From a virus, in the IMG/VR virus record IMGVR_UViG_3300033153_007823, positions 1 through 32,361 of that record: a stretch of DNA of 32,361 bases. One strand, written 5' to 3'. How positions within the stretch are numbered: position 1 is the stretch's first letter; every line of letters begins with the position of its first letter. The notes under the pieces were generated by a model, which was not told the origin of the DNA, searched no databases, and saw nothing but the letters and a program-made list of their open reading frames with translations. The translations under genes were made by a program, and so were the position numbers. Shown one piece after another: positions 1-7,902 of the stretch.

Positions 1-1
1 T

Positions 2-139
2 GAAGAGAAAGGCAAGGAAAAGGAATCCAAGAACAAGTGCCCGGCCGGGTTCCAGTTCGGCGAAGATTTTGACGACCATGTGGAGTGCGATGACTGCGAT
101 GTCTGGAAAGAGTGCATGAAAGAGGCAGAACAAGGATGA
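2..139 (+). CDS. C-terminal end of a Cys-rich protein (partial, left edge)
   Basis: An open frame enters from the left edge and ends at TGA 137-139. About 45 residues are visible. They start with a Lys/Glu-rich stretch and then carry four cysteines spaced C-x15-C-x2-C-x5-C inside an acidic context (ECDDCDVWKEC), which looks like a small metal-binding tail. The stop overlaps the ATG of the recombinase gene in an ATGA arrangement, so the two genes are probably translationally coupled. Its position at the head of a recombination operon makes a DNA-binding or replication-associated protein plausible, but that is inference. I do not recognise the family, and most of the protein is outside the window. 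Confidence 0.6.
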   Translation, partial: EEKGKEKESKNKCPAGFQFGEDFDDHVECDDCDVWKECMKEAEQG

Positions 140-1245
140 AAAGGACGAGAACACGGTCATCCAAGTTGGCCGAGTCAGTTAAGCGGGGCATAGTCCGACG
201 TTCGACTGAGAAGACGGACGAAGATACCCTAAAAGGCCACATAAGTTCGGGCTGCGCTCTGCTTAACCTGGCTCTTTCCGATAAGGTGGGAGGCGGATTC
301 GGTCTCGGGAAAATGACCAATATCATTGGAGATAGCAGTAGCGGGAAGAGTTTTTTGGCATTGTCCTTATTGGCGGAGTGTGCGAACTCGCCCCGTTTCG
401 ATGACTACACCTTGGTGTATGACGATGTAGAACAGGCGTGCGAGTTCGATATCAAGAAGTTGTTCGGTTCCCGCGCCGCCCAGAAAATCGTTCCCCCCAT
501 ACCGGACCCCGAAGAGGACGAACCCGCCTATTCGGAAACTATCCAAGATTTCCACGCTAACGTATTTCGTTACCTCGACAGAGGGGACCCTTTCATCTAT
601 GTCCTCGACTCCTTGGACGCCCTGGACGCGGAAGAGGACCAGAAGAAAGCCCGGGAAATACTGAAAGCCCGGGAAACGGGAAAGGACATCACTGGGACCT
701 ATGGGATGGCCAAGCCAAAGGCCATGAGTTGGCTTCTGCGGCAGATTGTTTCCAAGGTGAAGAAGACCGAATCGGCCTTGGTGATAATTTCTCAGACCCG
801 TGACGATATCAACCCCATGTCTTTCACTAAGAAGATCCGTTCAGGTGGGCGGGCATTGAAGTTTTACTGTACCCACGAAATTTGGTTAGCAGTAGCTTCC
901 ACGATCAAAAAGAAGGACCTCCCTGTCGGGGTTAATGTGCGGGTGAAGATTTCCAAGAACAAGTTGACGGGAAAGATGAGACAGGTCGAATTTCCATTGT
1001 ATTATTCTTACGGGGTGGACGATATAGGGGCCTCGGTTGATTGGATGATCAAAACAAAAACATGGAAGAAAAAGGGCGGAAAATATGAGGCCCCGAGTCT
1101 CGGTCTGTCCGCAACTAAGAAAGGCTTGATCCGCGCCATTGAAGACGATCCAAATTTGAAGAAACGACTAGACCGGGAACTCCAAGAGACTTGGGATGAG
1201 ATTGAAAGGAGCTTGGATCTCGGAAGAAAGCCGAAATACTCATGA
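136..1245 (+). CDS. RecA/UvsX-like recombinase ATPase
   Basis: Probable strand-exchange recombinase of the RecA/UvsX/Rad51 group, which coats single-stranded DNA and drives homologous pairing. Numbering from ATG 136, a Walker A loop GDSSSGKS lies at about residues 65-72 and a Walker B strand FIYVLDSLD at about 153-161. IISQTRDDI fits the glutamine-bearing switch strand before loop L2. The C-terminal half has the KNKLTGK and YGVDD signatures seen in phage RecA-like proteins. The frame is open back to ATG 112, but ATG 136 overlaps the upstream stop and has AAAGAGG (119-125) ten bases before it, so I chose 136. It heads a cluster with an exonuclease and an SbcCD pair, which supports a recombination role. 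It is about 370 residues, similar in size to UvsX. Confidence 0.85.
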   Translation: MKRTRTRSSKLAESVKRGIVRRSTEKTDEDTLKGHISSGCALLNLALSDKVGGGFGLGKMTNIIGDSSSGKSFLALSLLAECANSPRFDDYTLVYDDVEQACEFDIKKLFGSRAAQKIVPPIPDPEEDEPAYSETIQDFHANVFRYLDRGDPFIYVLDSLDALDAEEDQKKAREILKARETGKDITGTYGMAKPKAMSWLLRQIVSKVKKTESALVIISQTRDDINPMSFTKKIRSGGRALKFYCTHEIWLAVASTIKKKDLPVGVNVRVKISKNKLTGKMRQVEFPLYYSYGVDDIGASVDWMIKTKTWKKKGGKYEAPSLGLSATKKGLIRAIEDDPNLKKRLDRELQETWDEIERSLDLGRKPKYS

Positions 1246-2114
1246 CCACACTTGTCATCGATTGCAACAACCTGGGGTATGCGGCGGCCTACACAACGGG
1301 ATCCTTTTCCTTTGGAGGCCACCCCACTGGGGTTATCTATGGATTCTTGTCTCAGGTCTTATCCTTGAGCGGTCGATTTCAGACTTCCCGTTTTGTGTTT
1401 TGTTGGGACTCCCGCCAGTCTTACCGAAAGTTGATCTATCCCAGATACAAGGAGAATCGTCACAAGAAGAACTTATCCGAAGAGGAGCAGGAAAATCTTC
1501 GAATCATATTTCACCAATTTCAACAGTTGCACCAGGAGATTTTACCGAAGCTCGGTTTCAAGAATAACTATCGACAGACTGGGTATGAGGCTGATGATTT
1601 GATCGCTCACGTTGTCCAGAGATTCCCAGGCAACCACGTCATAGTCAGTTCGGACAACGACCTTTGGCAATTGATCGATCTGGGGCACGATACTTCCACA
1701 GTTATTTTCAATCCCAGAAAGAAAAACATCCTTGACCACGGGCGTTTTATGTCCTCCTTTGGGATCCCCCCTCGAAAATGGGCGGAGGTCAAAGCCATTG
1801 CCGGGTGCTCCTCGGACAACGTTGAAGGGATTCCGGGGGTCGGGGAAAAGACCGCCATCAAGTACCTTACAGGGGGCTTGACCAAGGGAAAGGTGTACCA
1901 GAAAATCGTGTCTTCCGATCCGATTATTCGAAGGAACAGGGAATTGGTCTATCTGCCTTTCGCCGCAAAGATCCCTATCAAAATCAAGAGGCTTTACCAC
2001 CATGAGGTTTTTTCTCCTGATAGGTTTGTCGAAGTATTTGATCAGTTTGGGTTCGAGTCCTTCCTGGAAAGAGATAAATTCAGAAGATGGGTCAGGGGGT
2101 TTTGTGATGCCTAA
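1242..2114 (+). CDS. 5'-3' exonuclease / flap endonuclease
   Basis: A 290-residue FEN/T5-type 5' nuclease, expected to remove RNA primers, process flaps or resect ends. Seen in the sequence: the N-terminal metal-binding Asp in LVIDCNN (D7), CWD (D56), the acidic cluster GYEADD (about 114-119), SSDNDLWQL (about 136-144), and a helix-3-turn-helix DNA-binding segment SDNVEGIPGVGEKTA (about 191-205). These are the classical catalytic and H3TH elements of the family, in the usual order. The start overlaps the recombinase stop by four bases (ATGA). A full-length DNA polymerase is absent here, so this is a stand-alone exonuclease, as in T4 RNase H and T5 D15. Confidence 0.92.
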   Translation: MTTLVIDCNNLGYAAAYTTGSFSFGGHPTGVIYGFLSQVLSLSGRFQTSRFVFCWDSRQSYRKLIYPRYKENRHKKNLSEEEQENLRIIFHQFQQLHQEILPKLGFKNNYRQTGYEADDLIAHVVQRFPGNHVIVSSDNDLWQLIDLGHDTSTVIFNPRKKNILDHGRFMSSFGIPPRKWAEVKAIAGCSSDNVEGIPGVGEKTAIKYLTGGLTKGKVYQKIVSSDPIIRRNRELVYLPFAAKIPIKIKRLYHHEVFSPDRFVEVFDQFGFESFLERDKFRRWVRGFCDA

Positions 2115-2496
2115 AGGAAAGAGGATTTTGGTGTCTAGTGCGAAGGCGAAAGGAAGACATCTTCAGAGGATGGTAGCGGCCAAGATCTCGGAGTTGACGG
2201 GTCTTGCCTATGGAAAAGATGAGCAGATTGCCCCTCGGGAAATGGGCCAGAGTGGGGTGGATATCCGTCTAGTCGCCGATGCTAAGTATCGTTTTCCCTG
2301 GTCGGTGGAGTGTAAATTCCAGGAGACTTGGTCGGTTCCCGCTTGGATTCAGCAGGCCGAGACTAATAGAATGCCGGGCACCGACTGGCTGTTGGTGATG
2401 AAGAAGGCGCGAAGGGATCCCGTGGTTGTTCTTGATATGGATGTTTTCTTTGATCTCCTCCGCCTTATACCCGGCGAAAAGAAGGGGCGCAAATAA
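2107..2496 (+). CDS. PD-(D/E)XK family endonuclease-like protein
   Basis: A 129-residue protein with the pattern of a small PD-(D/E)XK nuclease: SGVDIRLV (D52), then VECKF (E68-x-K70), then a Gln (Q83) in a helix, preceded by an N-terminal helix with Glu. This order resembles Holliday-junction resolvase/RecB-type nuclease folds in phages. The frame extends upstream to 2002, but that part overlaps the exonuclease gene, so ATG 2107 (overlap 8 bases) is the sensible start. Next to recombinase, exonuclease and SbcCD-like genes it could resolve branched DNA, but the substrate is inference. The last base of its stop is the first base of the next gene's ATG. Confidence 0.72.
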   Translation: MPKGKRILVSSAKAKGRHLQRMVAAKISELTGLAYGKDEQIAPREMGQSGVDIRLVADAKYRFPWSVECKFQETWSVPAWIQQAETNRMPGTDWLLVMKKARRDPVVVLDMDVFFDLLRLIPGEKKGRK

Positions 2497-3560
2497 TGAT
2501 CGAATCAATCAGGATCAAGAATTTCCAAAGCCATGAGGATACCATTCTCCGTTTCTCTAGCGGCGTTAATGTGATAGTGGGGTCCTCCGATTCGGGCAAG
2601 TCCGCCATATTGAGGGCGATGATCTGGGTGGCACAGAATCGACCTTCGGGGGACTCCTTCATGTCCTGGGGTCAGAAGGAAACCTCCGTAACTCTAGGTG
2701 TCGACCATCTCCAGGTAACACGATCGAAAGGGTCTAGTAAGAACGAATACCGGATCGAAGGGCAAGAAATGGACCAGGTTTTCACTGCCTTTGGCCAAGA
2801 TGTGCCCGATGATATATCCCGAATTTTGGGAATTGAGGATCTCAATATCCAAAGACAGATGGATGCCCCCTTTCTGCTCTCTGATTCTTCGGGGGAGGTT
2901 GCCCGGCGGTTAAATTCTGTGGTCAATTTAGACAAGATTCACACCAGCCTGTCCAATATCGCCGCAATTAAGAGGGAAGAGACACGCGAATTGTCTTTTG
3001 TGGAAGAAGAACAGTCTAGGGCGCAAGAAGAGACAAGACAATATTCTTGGATTCCGGACTTCGAGGCCAAGTTAGGCGTAGCCTCTCACGCGTTCCAGTC
3101 ACTGAAAGGCGTCTCGCTCAAACTATCAGAATCCAGATCCTTGTTAGATGACTGGAGAGGTTTGGCCACTCAGTTGGAAAAATTCGACGAAACAGAGCGC
3201 CTCGCTGCAAGAGTGGACAAAGCCATGTCTCATCTTAGCCATATCGAGCGCACCAGAAAACAGTTAGACGAGATCAATGCATTAATACAAGAATGGACCA
3301 GGGCGAAGAATCAAAAGAAAAAACTGACCCACATATCCCGGCTCAAGGACAAGATCGAAAAGGCTCTTGGGATCCACAGTGAACTGAAACAGGTTATCCG
3401 GAAAGAAAAGCAAGCCACTTCCCTGATCTATCAGATGGAAGAAGTTAGTGATGATCTACGGGTGGCGAAAACTGACTACGAGCAAGCTAGTCGGGAGTTT
3501 GATGAGAAGATGAGCGGTCTTCGCGAATGCCCCTTGTGCGGTTCGGTTTTGGAGGCTTAG
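2496..3560 (+). CDS. SbcC/Rad50-like ATPase, N-terminal half ending at a zinc hook
   Basis: A 354-residue protein matching only the N-terminal half of an SMC-type Rad50/SbcC/gp46 ATPase. It starts with the family's typical opening strand (SIRIKNFQSHED) and a Walker A loop GSSDSGKS at about residues 29-36. A globular lobe follows to about residue 150, and then a long charged, helical coiled-coil arm. It ends with ECPLCG, a CxxC zinc-hook motif at residues 345-348, only six residues from the stop. There is no ABC signature, Walker B or H-loop; those are in a separate gene at 4778-5404. The SbcD-like nuclease gene starts one base after its stop. I infer that the two half-proteins assemble into one ATPase head. 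Confidence 0.88.
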   Translation: MIESIRIKNFQSHEDTILRFSSGVNVIVGSSDSGKSAILRAMIWVAQNRPSGDSFMSWGQKETSVTLGVDHLQVTRSKGSSKNEYRIEGQEMDQVFTAFGQDVPDDISRILGIEDLNIQRQMDAPFLLSDSSGEVARRLNSVVNLDKIHTSLSNIAAIKREETRELSFVEEEQSRAQEETRQYSWIPDFEAKLGVASHAFQSLKGVSLKLSESRSLLDDWRGLATQLEKFDETERLAARVDKAMSHLSHIERTRKQLDEINALIQEWTRAKNQKKKLTHISRLKDKIEKALGIHSELKQVIRKEKQATSLIYQMEEVSDDLRVAKTDYEQASREFDEKMSGLRECPLCGSVLEA

Positions 3561-3561
3561 G

Positions 3562-4527
3562 ATGAGGAAAAGGACCAGACGGACTAAGCAGAGTGAGATT
3601 GGAAGAGTGGATTGTATTTTCACAGCAGACTGGCACTTGCGCCTATCCACACCATCATGCAGAACGGATGAAGACTTCTTTTCCAACCAGATTTCTAAAG
3701 TTGCCCAAATCTTGGAGTTGTCTCGTGAGAATGGTCATTGTCCCGTCGTGGTCGCAGGGGACGTGGGCCATAGGCCCCAATGGGAAAATCCCCTCCTTGC
3801 CGAAGTTCTCATTTTGCTAGGGGGGCACAGGAAAGTTCCCCTTTGTCTTCTTCCCGGTCAGCACGATCTGCCTTACCATGTCTTGGCCCATTGGTGGAAA
3901 GGGGGTTTAGGTGTTTTGAACACCCTTTCGAATGTCTCGGTCTTCCATAATCCGGGACAGGTAAGAGTATACCTCGGTTATGGCCTTCATTTCTTCCCTT
4001 TCGGTTGCGAGATTCGTCCCCCGAAGGTCGAAAGCGGCAATCATAGACGAGTAGCGATAGCGCACACAATGGTATATAAGGGGAGGCCCGAATGGCCGGG
4101 GCAAGACAAACAAGGAAACACAGCCAAGAACCTCCTGAAAAGTCATCCTGAGTACGACCTGATCGTCACCGGCGACAACCACGTGACGTTCGTGGAGACT
4201 TACGAGGACAGACTCTTGGTCAATCCAGGATCTTTATTGAGGGCGACAGCGGATCAGGCCAACCACCGACCTTGTGTTTTCTTGTGGGATGCCGAGAGGA
4301 ACCAAGTGATGCAAAAATTCTTAAAGGTCAAGAAAGGAGTGATAGAGACGGAACGAGTGGAGAGGGAACAGAAACGGAATGAAAGAATTGAGGCGTTCGT
4401 CGCCCGACTGGGTCAGCAGGAGAAGGACGTGAGCCTGTCCTTCGAAGACAACCTCAAGAAGTACCTATCAGAGAACAAGGTGCCCAAATCAGTTTCCAGA
4501 AAGATCTGGAACGCAGTGGAGGACTAA
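3562..4527 (+). CDS. SbcD/Mre11-like metallophosphoesterase nuclease
   Basis: A 321-residue calcineurin-type phosphoesterase, the likely nuclease partner of the split SbcC-like ATPase. Motifs in order: FTADWHLR (D23, H25), VVAGDVGH (D67), LPGQHD (Q100-H101-D102), IAHTMV, and VTGDNHVTF. The usual GNHD is GQHD and the usual GHxH is GDNH, so two metal-site positions differ from cellular Mre11. A Lys/Glu-rich C-terminal segment follows the nuclease core and could contact the ATPase. By family knowledge the complex would process double-strand ends. The gene sits between the two ATPase half-genes, with one- and two-base gaps, so stoichiometric co-translation is likely. Confidence 0.9.
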   Translation: MRKRTRRTKQSEIGRVDCIFTADWHLRLSTPSCRTDEDFFSNQISKVAQILELSRENGHCPVVVAGDVGHRPQWENPLLAEVLILLGGHRKVPLCLLPGQHDLPYHVLAHWWKGGLGVLNTLSNVSVFHNPGQVRVYLGYGLHFFPFGCEIRPPKVESGNHRRVAIAHTMVYKGRPEWPGQDKQGNTAKNLLKSHPEYDLIVTGDNHVTFVETYEDRLLVNPGSLLRATADQANHRPCVFLWDAERNQVMQKFLKVKKGVIETERVEREQKRNERIEAFVARLGQQEKDVSLSFEDNLKKYLSENKVPKSVSRKIWNAVED

Positions 4528-4529
4528 AA

Positions 4530-4781
4530 ATGGATCAGATCGCCGACGAATTGATCAGGATGAAGAAGAAAGTCCAGAAAAGCCTCATCGAGAAGGCCGA
4601 ACTGGAAGGCCGTCTCAAGGGAGTGAAAGACCAAGCCAAGGAGAGGTTTGGCGTGAACAACATCACTGAACTCAAGGAACTCCGGAACCAATTAGAAGAA
4701 CAGGTAGACAAATTGGTCGATGAGGTGGAAGGAATGGTCGAGGAACTGAAGGAAGAATTCGAAAGGATCCAACAGCCATGA
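4530..4781 (+). CDS. Small coiled-coil protein between SbcD and SbcC C-half
   Basis: An 83-residue protein that is almost entirely heptad-like charged helix (KKKVQKSLIEKAELEGRL; later NQLEEQVDKLVDEVEGM) with one short break near FGVNNITE. It has no catalytic motif. It starts two bases after the SbcD-like stop, and its own stop overlaps the start of the SbcC C-terminal half (ATGA at 4778-4781). From position and composition I infer that it is an accessory arm or adaptor for the split Rad50-like complex, perhaps supplying part of the coiled coil that is shorter than usual in the two half-genes. The gene is clearly real from packing; the function is unproven. Confidence 0.75.
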   Translation: MDQIADELIRMKKKVQKSLIEKAELEGRLKGVKDQAKERFGVNNITELKELRNQLEEQVDKLVDEVEGMVEELKEEFERIQQP

Positions 4782-5404
4782 ATCTCGAAACGGAATTGAA
4801 GGAGCTGAGGACCGCCCTGGAGCAAGAAAAAGGGAAGTTCGCCGAAATACAACGCCGCCTGGACCAGCTTCGAGACCGAGCCGTGGGGCTGGAAAGAGAA
4901 GTGATGAGAACCCTAAAGGCCCAGGCCATCCTACAACAAGTGGCCCAGAAGACTCAACAGGAACTCCAGTACCGAATATCTGAGTTGTGCTCCTTGGCCT
5001 TGTATGGAGTGTTCGAGGAGCCATACGAGTTGGTACTGGAATTCGTGGTCCGAAGAGGGAAGACGGAAGCCGATATCTATTTCTTGAGGGATGGGGAGAG
5101 GGTTGACCCCTTGACAGCTGCAGGGGGAGGAGTGGTGGATGTGGCATCCTTCGCCCTACGGATGGCTCTGTGGACATTGAAACAACCCAGGAGCCGCAAC
5201 GTGATCCTCCTCGATGAGCCGTTCCGGTTCGTGTCCCGGGAACTGCAGCCCAAGGCCAGTGCAATGCTCAAGGAACTATCCAGAAGGCTAGGCGTACAGT
5301 TCATCATGGTTAGCCATAGCACCGATCTGGTCGCGGCGGCAGACAAAGTGTTCGGATGCGCCCAGAACTCAAAAGGAATCAGCATCGTCAAAGAAGCGGA
5401 ATGA
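4778..5404 (+). CDS. SbcC/Rad50-like ATPase, C-terminal half
   Basis: A 208-residue protein carrying the C-terminal half of an SMC-type ATPase. An N-terminal coiled coil (about residues 1-65) leads into an ATPase lobe. The signature-like segment is AAGGGVVDVASFALRMAL (about 114-131), followed by Walker B NVILLDEPF (D146, E147), a D-loop region near SRELQPKAS, and the switch His in IMVSHSTD (H180). Walker A is absent; it is in the gene at 2496-3560. The two proteins together contain the full ABC motif set in the correct order. The start overlaps the coiled-coil gene by four bases. The ATPase motifs are clear; physical assembly with the other half is inference. Confidence 0.88.
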   Translation: MNLETELKELRTALEQEKGKFAEIQRRLDQLRDRAVGLEREVMRTLKAQAILQQVAQKTQQELQYRISELCSLALYGVFEEPYELVLEFVVRRGKTEADIYFLRDGERVDPLTAAGGGVVDVASFALRMALWTLKQPRSRNVILLDEPFRFVSRELQPKASAMLKELSRRLGVQFIMVSHSTDLVAAADKVFGCAQNSKGISIVKEAE

Positions 5405-5760
5405 TGCCCACCTCTCCCCGCATGATAGGCCGCTGCGAACACTGTGGCCGAACGTACCCGAAAACCTCCTCCCGTTGTCGGTTCTGTCCCCATCCCGCCT
5501 GTCAACGCGACCGGCAGGAAAAGAAGAAAGCCCGCCTCCGCCAATACTCCCTCCAATGGCGAAGCCCCCGGCGCGCGAGAACAAAGAAACGCCTCCGCCC
5601 CTGCCGCTCCAAGGACCTCCTCGGCTACAGCCACCCCGAGTGCGACGGCTACATTCACAATGACAATTGGTGGTTCTGCTCCCTGTGTATTACAAAGCGA
5701 AATGAGGTCCTGGCCGACAAAGACGAAAGGACGGACGGGGAGTACCTCTTCTGGACATAA
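5401..5760 (+). CDS. Zinc-ribbon-like basic protein at the operon end
   Basis: About 119 residues from ATG 5401, which overlaps the previous stop as ATGA; the frame stays open to 5356 but that would overlap the ATPase gene. It has paired cysteines near the N terminus (CEHC then CRFCPHPAC), a strongly basic middle (RQEKKKARLRQ and RRARTKKRLR) and a late CSLC pair, as in a small zinc-binding nucleic-acid-binding protein. The C terminus is acidic. It is the last gene before the structural-operon promoter, so a role in switching to late transcription is possible, but nothing in the sequence proves it. I do not recognise a named family. Confidence 0.65.
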   Translation: MMPTSPRMIGRCEHCGRTYPKTSSRCRFCPHPACQRDRQEKKKARLRQYSLQWRSPRRARTKKRLRPCRSKDLLGYSHPECDGYIHNDNWWFCSLCITKRNEVLADKDERTDGEYLFWT

Positions 5761-5779
5761 AAAATTCCCACCATAAAAT

Positions 5780-5808
5780 TTGACCCATCCCCCCGAATTC
5801 ATTATAAT
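5780..5808 (+). promoter_or_regulatory. Sigma70-type promoter of the structural operon
   Basis: TTGACC at 5780-5785 and a perfect TATAAT at 5803-5808 are separated by 17 bases, close to the bacterial housekeeping consensus. The site lies in an AT-rich gap between the last recombination gene and the small terminase gene. The predicted start of transcription is near 5815, giving a leader of about 35 bases. It would drive terminase, head and tail genes using host RNA polymerase. Confidence 0.75.
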
Positions 5809-5848
5809 ATCCTAATATAACAGATAACGAAGACATGGAAGCAAAGAA

Positions 5849-6346
5849 ATGACCAGAACCAAGAAAAATGGAAACAACAAGAAAAACAACACCTTAGCCC
5901 CGAAAGATGCCCGAGGTAAATACTATCTCACTGAGGAACAGGTGATACAGGTAGAAGCCTTGGCCGCCGCAATGCCCCTACACTTTATCGCGGATTACTT
6001 TGGTATTGGACAAGAGACCTTTGCCCGGATACGGAAAGAAAACCCAGAGGTTGACAGAAGATATAAAATCGGGTTGGCCAGAGCGGTGAAAGACCTTTCC
6101 AGTAACCTGCTCCAAGACGCGCGCAATGGGGATAAGGTGGCCCGCATGTTCTGGCTCAAGACACGGGCTGGATTCCGTGAGACGAACAAGGTGGAAGTCA
6201 CGGGACAGGGCGGAGGGCCCGTGCAGGTGGATGTGGGGGTGAAGTTGCGATCCCTAGACCTATCGGACTTTACGGACGAGGAGTTGGCCCTGGCTGAGAA
6301 GCTAGGCCTACAGGTTAAACAGAAAGACAAGGCGGACGAAAACTAG
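5849..6346 (+). CDS. Terminase small subunit-like protein
   Basis: A 165-residue protein placed directly before the large terminase and fitting a small terminase, which recognises packaging sites on the phage DNA. After a basic, Asn/Lys-rich N-terminal tail, residues about 28-70 form a helix-turn-helix-like segment (EEQVIQVEALAAAMPL and IADYFGIGQETFARI). A helical middle (ARAVKDLSSNLLQDARNGD, then VARMFWLKTRAGF) matches the common 'fewer than all substrates, AGWRET-like' pattern of phage small terminases. A Gly-rich linker follows, and an acidic C-terminal tail. The start is ATG 5849 with GGAA upstream. The gene is first in the operon served by the 5780-5808 promoter. Confidence 0.8.
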   Translation: MTRTKKNGNNKKNNTLAPKDARGKYYLTEEQVIQVEALAAAMPLHFIADYFGIGQETFARIRKENPEVDRRYKIGLARAVKDLSSNLLQDARNGDKVARMFWLKTRAGFRETNKVEVTGQGGGPVQVDVGVKLRSLDLSDFTDEELALAEKLGLQVKQKDKADEN

Positions 6347-6348
6347 AC

Positions 6349-7902
6349 ATGCCTCGCACCCAGACAAGAAGAAAACCCATTTGTATGATGCGCAGGACGC
6401 GTTTCTCGTCCGCTATGGAGAAAAGGCGTAAGTTCAAACTCCTCGTCTCCCACCCGGAACGCGCCACGGCGGAAAGATGCCGAAGGTCCTTTCCTTACTT
6501 CATTCGTACCTTTTGGGATGAGGTTTCCCCGGACGCATTGAAATGGAATTGGCACATAGACGTGTTGTGCGAGGAGTTGACCGGGTTGGCTGAACGGGTG
6601 GCGAAAGGCCTGCCCAAGAAACATGACCTGGTCATAAACGTCCCCCCGGGCACTACGAAATCCATCACCTGCAGCATTATGTTCCCAGTGTGGTGTTGGA
6701 CGAGGTGGGAATGGATGCGGTTCATCACCTGTAGCTATTCGGGCGCTCTGTCCTTGGAGCATGCGGAGTATAGCAGGGAGTTGGTCCGGTCCGATACTTT
6801 CCAGAAACTCTTCCCCGACCTCTCTATTAAATATGATAAGGATACAAAGTCGAATTTCCGTATCCAGAGAAAAACCCTGGACGAGAATGGACAGGAGAAG
6901 ATCATAATCGGCGGCAACCGTTACAGTACCTCAGTGGGCGGTACCTTGACTGGGTTCCATGGCCATGTGTTGATCGTAGATGATCCCCTGGACCCACAAC
7001 GGGCCGTCAGTGACGTCGAGGTCAAGAAAGCCAACCGATGGATCGAACAAACTCTCAGCACCCGTAAAGTGAACAAGGCCGTCACCCCGACCATCCTTAT
7101 CATGCAGCGGCTTCACCAGAATGACCCCTCGGGCCACCTGTTGGCGAAGGAGAAGAAGAACCTTCGGCACGTCTGTCTGCCCGGCGAAATCCGCCATTAT
7201 CGCGAGGAGGTCAAGCCCACCCACCTAGTAGAGCGGTACGTAGATGATCTCCTCGACCCGGTGCGAATGGACTGGGATGTCTTGGAGGAGATGGAACAGG
7301 ACTTGGGACAGTATGGTTATGCAGGCCAAGTGGGCCAGCGCCCCACACCCCCGGGTGGCGGCATGTTCAAGGTGGATATGTTCGAAGTCGTTGATCACAT
7401 TCTGTCCCCGCCCGTGAAGACGGCTCGCTATTGGGATAAGGCAGGGACGCAGGACGATGGGGCCTTCAGCGTGGGCGTTAAGATGTCTCAACTTAGGAAT
7501 GGAAAGTTTCTCATCCATGATGTCAAACGCGGTCAATGGTCATCGGACATAAGGGAACAGCACATCCGCAGCAGGGCGGAAGCGGATGGACGGGACGTGA
7601 CGGTGTGGATTGAGCAGGAGCCCGGCAGCGGGGGCAAGGAGAGTGCAGAGAGCACCATTAAGAACCTGGCCGGTTTCGTGGTCTACGCGGACCGCCCCAC
7701 GGGGGACAAGGTTTACCGCGCCGACCCATACAGTGTTCAGGTCAACTCTGGGAACGTCCTCCTGCTGAGGGGGGATTGGAATAGGGACTTTATCGAGGAA
7801 CACCGTTTCTTCCCCTTCAGCACATACAAGGACCAAGTGGACGCGGCCGCAGGGGCCTTCGCCAAGTTAACGAGCAAGAAAAAGCGAGTGGGTACATTCT
7901 AA
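6349..7902 (+). CDS. terL: Terminase large subunit (ATPase-nuclease)
   Basis: A 517-residue packaging motor. The ATPase domain shows a P-loop VPPGTTKS (about residues 98-105), where the usual glycine before Lys is Thr, a variant I associate with this terminase group. Walker B is VLIVDDPLDP (D211, D212), and IMQRLHQNDP fits the coupling motif region. The RNase H-like nuclease domain has ARYWDKAGT (D363), VWIEQEPGSGGK (E422) and a final Asp in KDQVDAAAGAF. These match the expected three acidic residues. The gene starts two bases after the small terminase stop. It uses the energy of ATP to fill the prohead and cuts the concatemer. Confidence 0.95.
   Translation: MPRTQTRRKPICMMRRTRFSSAMEKRRKFKLLVSHPERATAERCRRSFPYFIRTFWDEVSPDALKWNWHIDVLCEELTGLAERVAKGLPKKHDLVINVPPGTTKSITCSIMFPVWCWTRWEWMRFITCSYSGALSLEHAEYSRELVRSDTFQKLFPDLSIKYDKDTKSNFRIQRKTLDENGQEKIIIGGNRYSTSVGGTLTGFHGHVLIVDDPLDPQRAVSDVEVKKANRWIEQTLSTRKVNKAVTPTILIMQRLHQNDPSGHLLAKEKKNLRHVCLPGEIRHYREEVKPTHLVERYVDDLLDPVRMDWDVLEEMEQDLGQYGYAGQVGQRPTPPGGGMFKVDMFEVVDHILSPPVKTARYWDKAGTQDDGAFSVGVKMSQLRNGKFLIHDVKRGQWSSDIREQHIRSRAEADGRDVTVWIEQEPGSGGKESAESTIKNLAGFVVYADRPTGDKVYRADPYSVQVNSGNVLLLRGDWNRDFIEEHRFFPFSTYKDQVDAAAGAFAKLTSKKKRVGTF

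Noticed and set aside
4692-5802. Minus-strand frames of 190 and 241 residues across the SbcC C-half
   Set aside because: The + strand frame carries clear ATPase motifs with ATGA gene overlaps; the minus frames have no motifs and lie antisense to real genes.
5835-5852. Five-codon leader frame (MEAKK) overlapping the small terminase start
   Set aside because: It could be a coupling leader, but such tiny frames occur often by chance and nothing else supports it.
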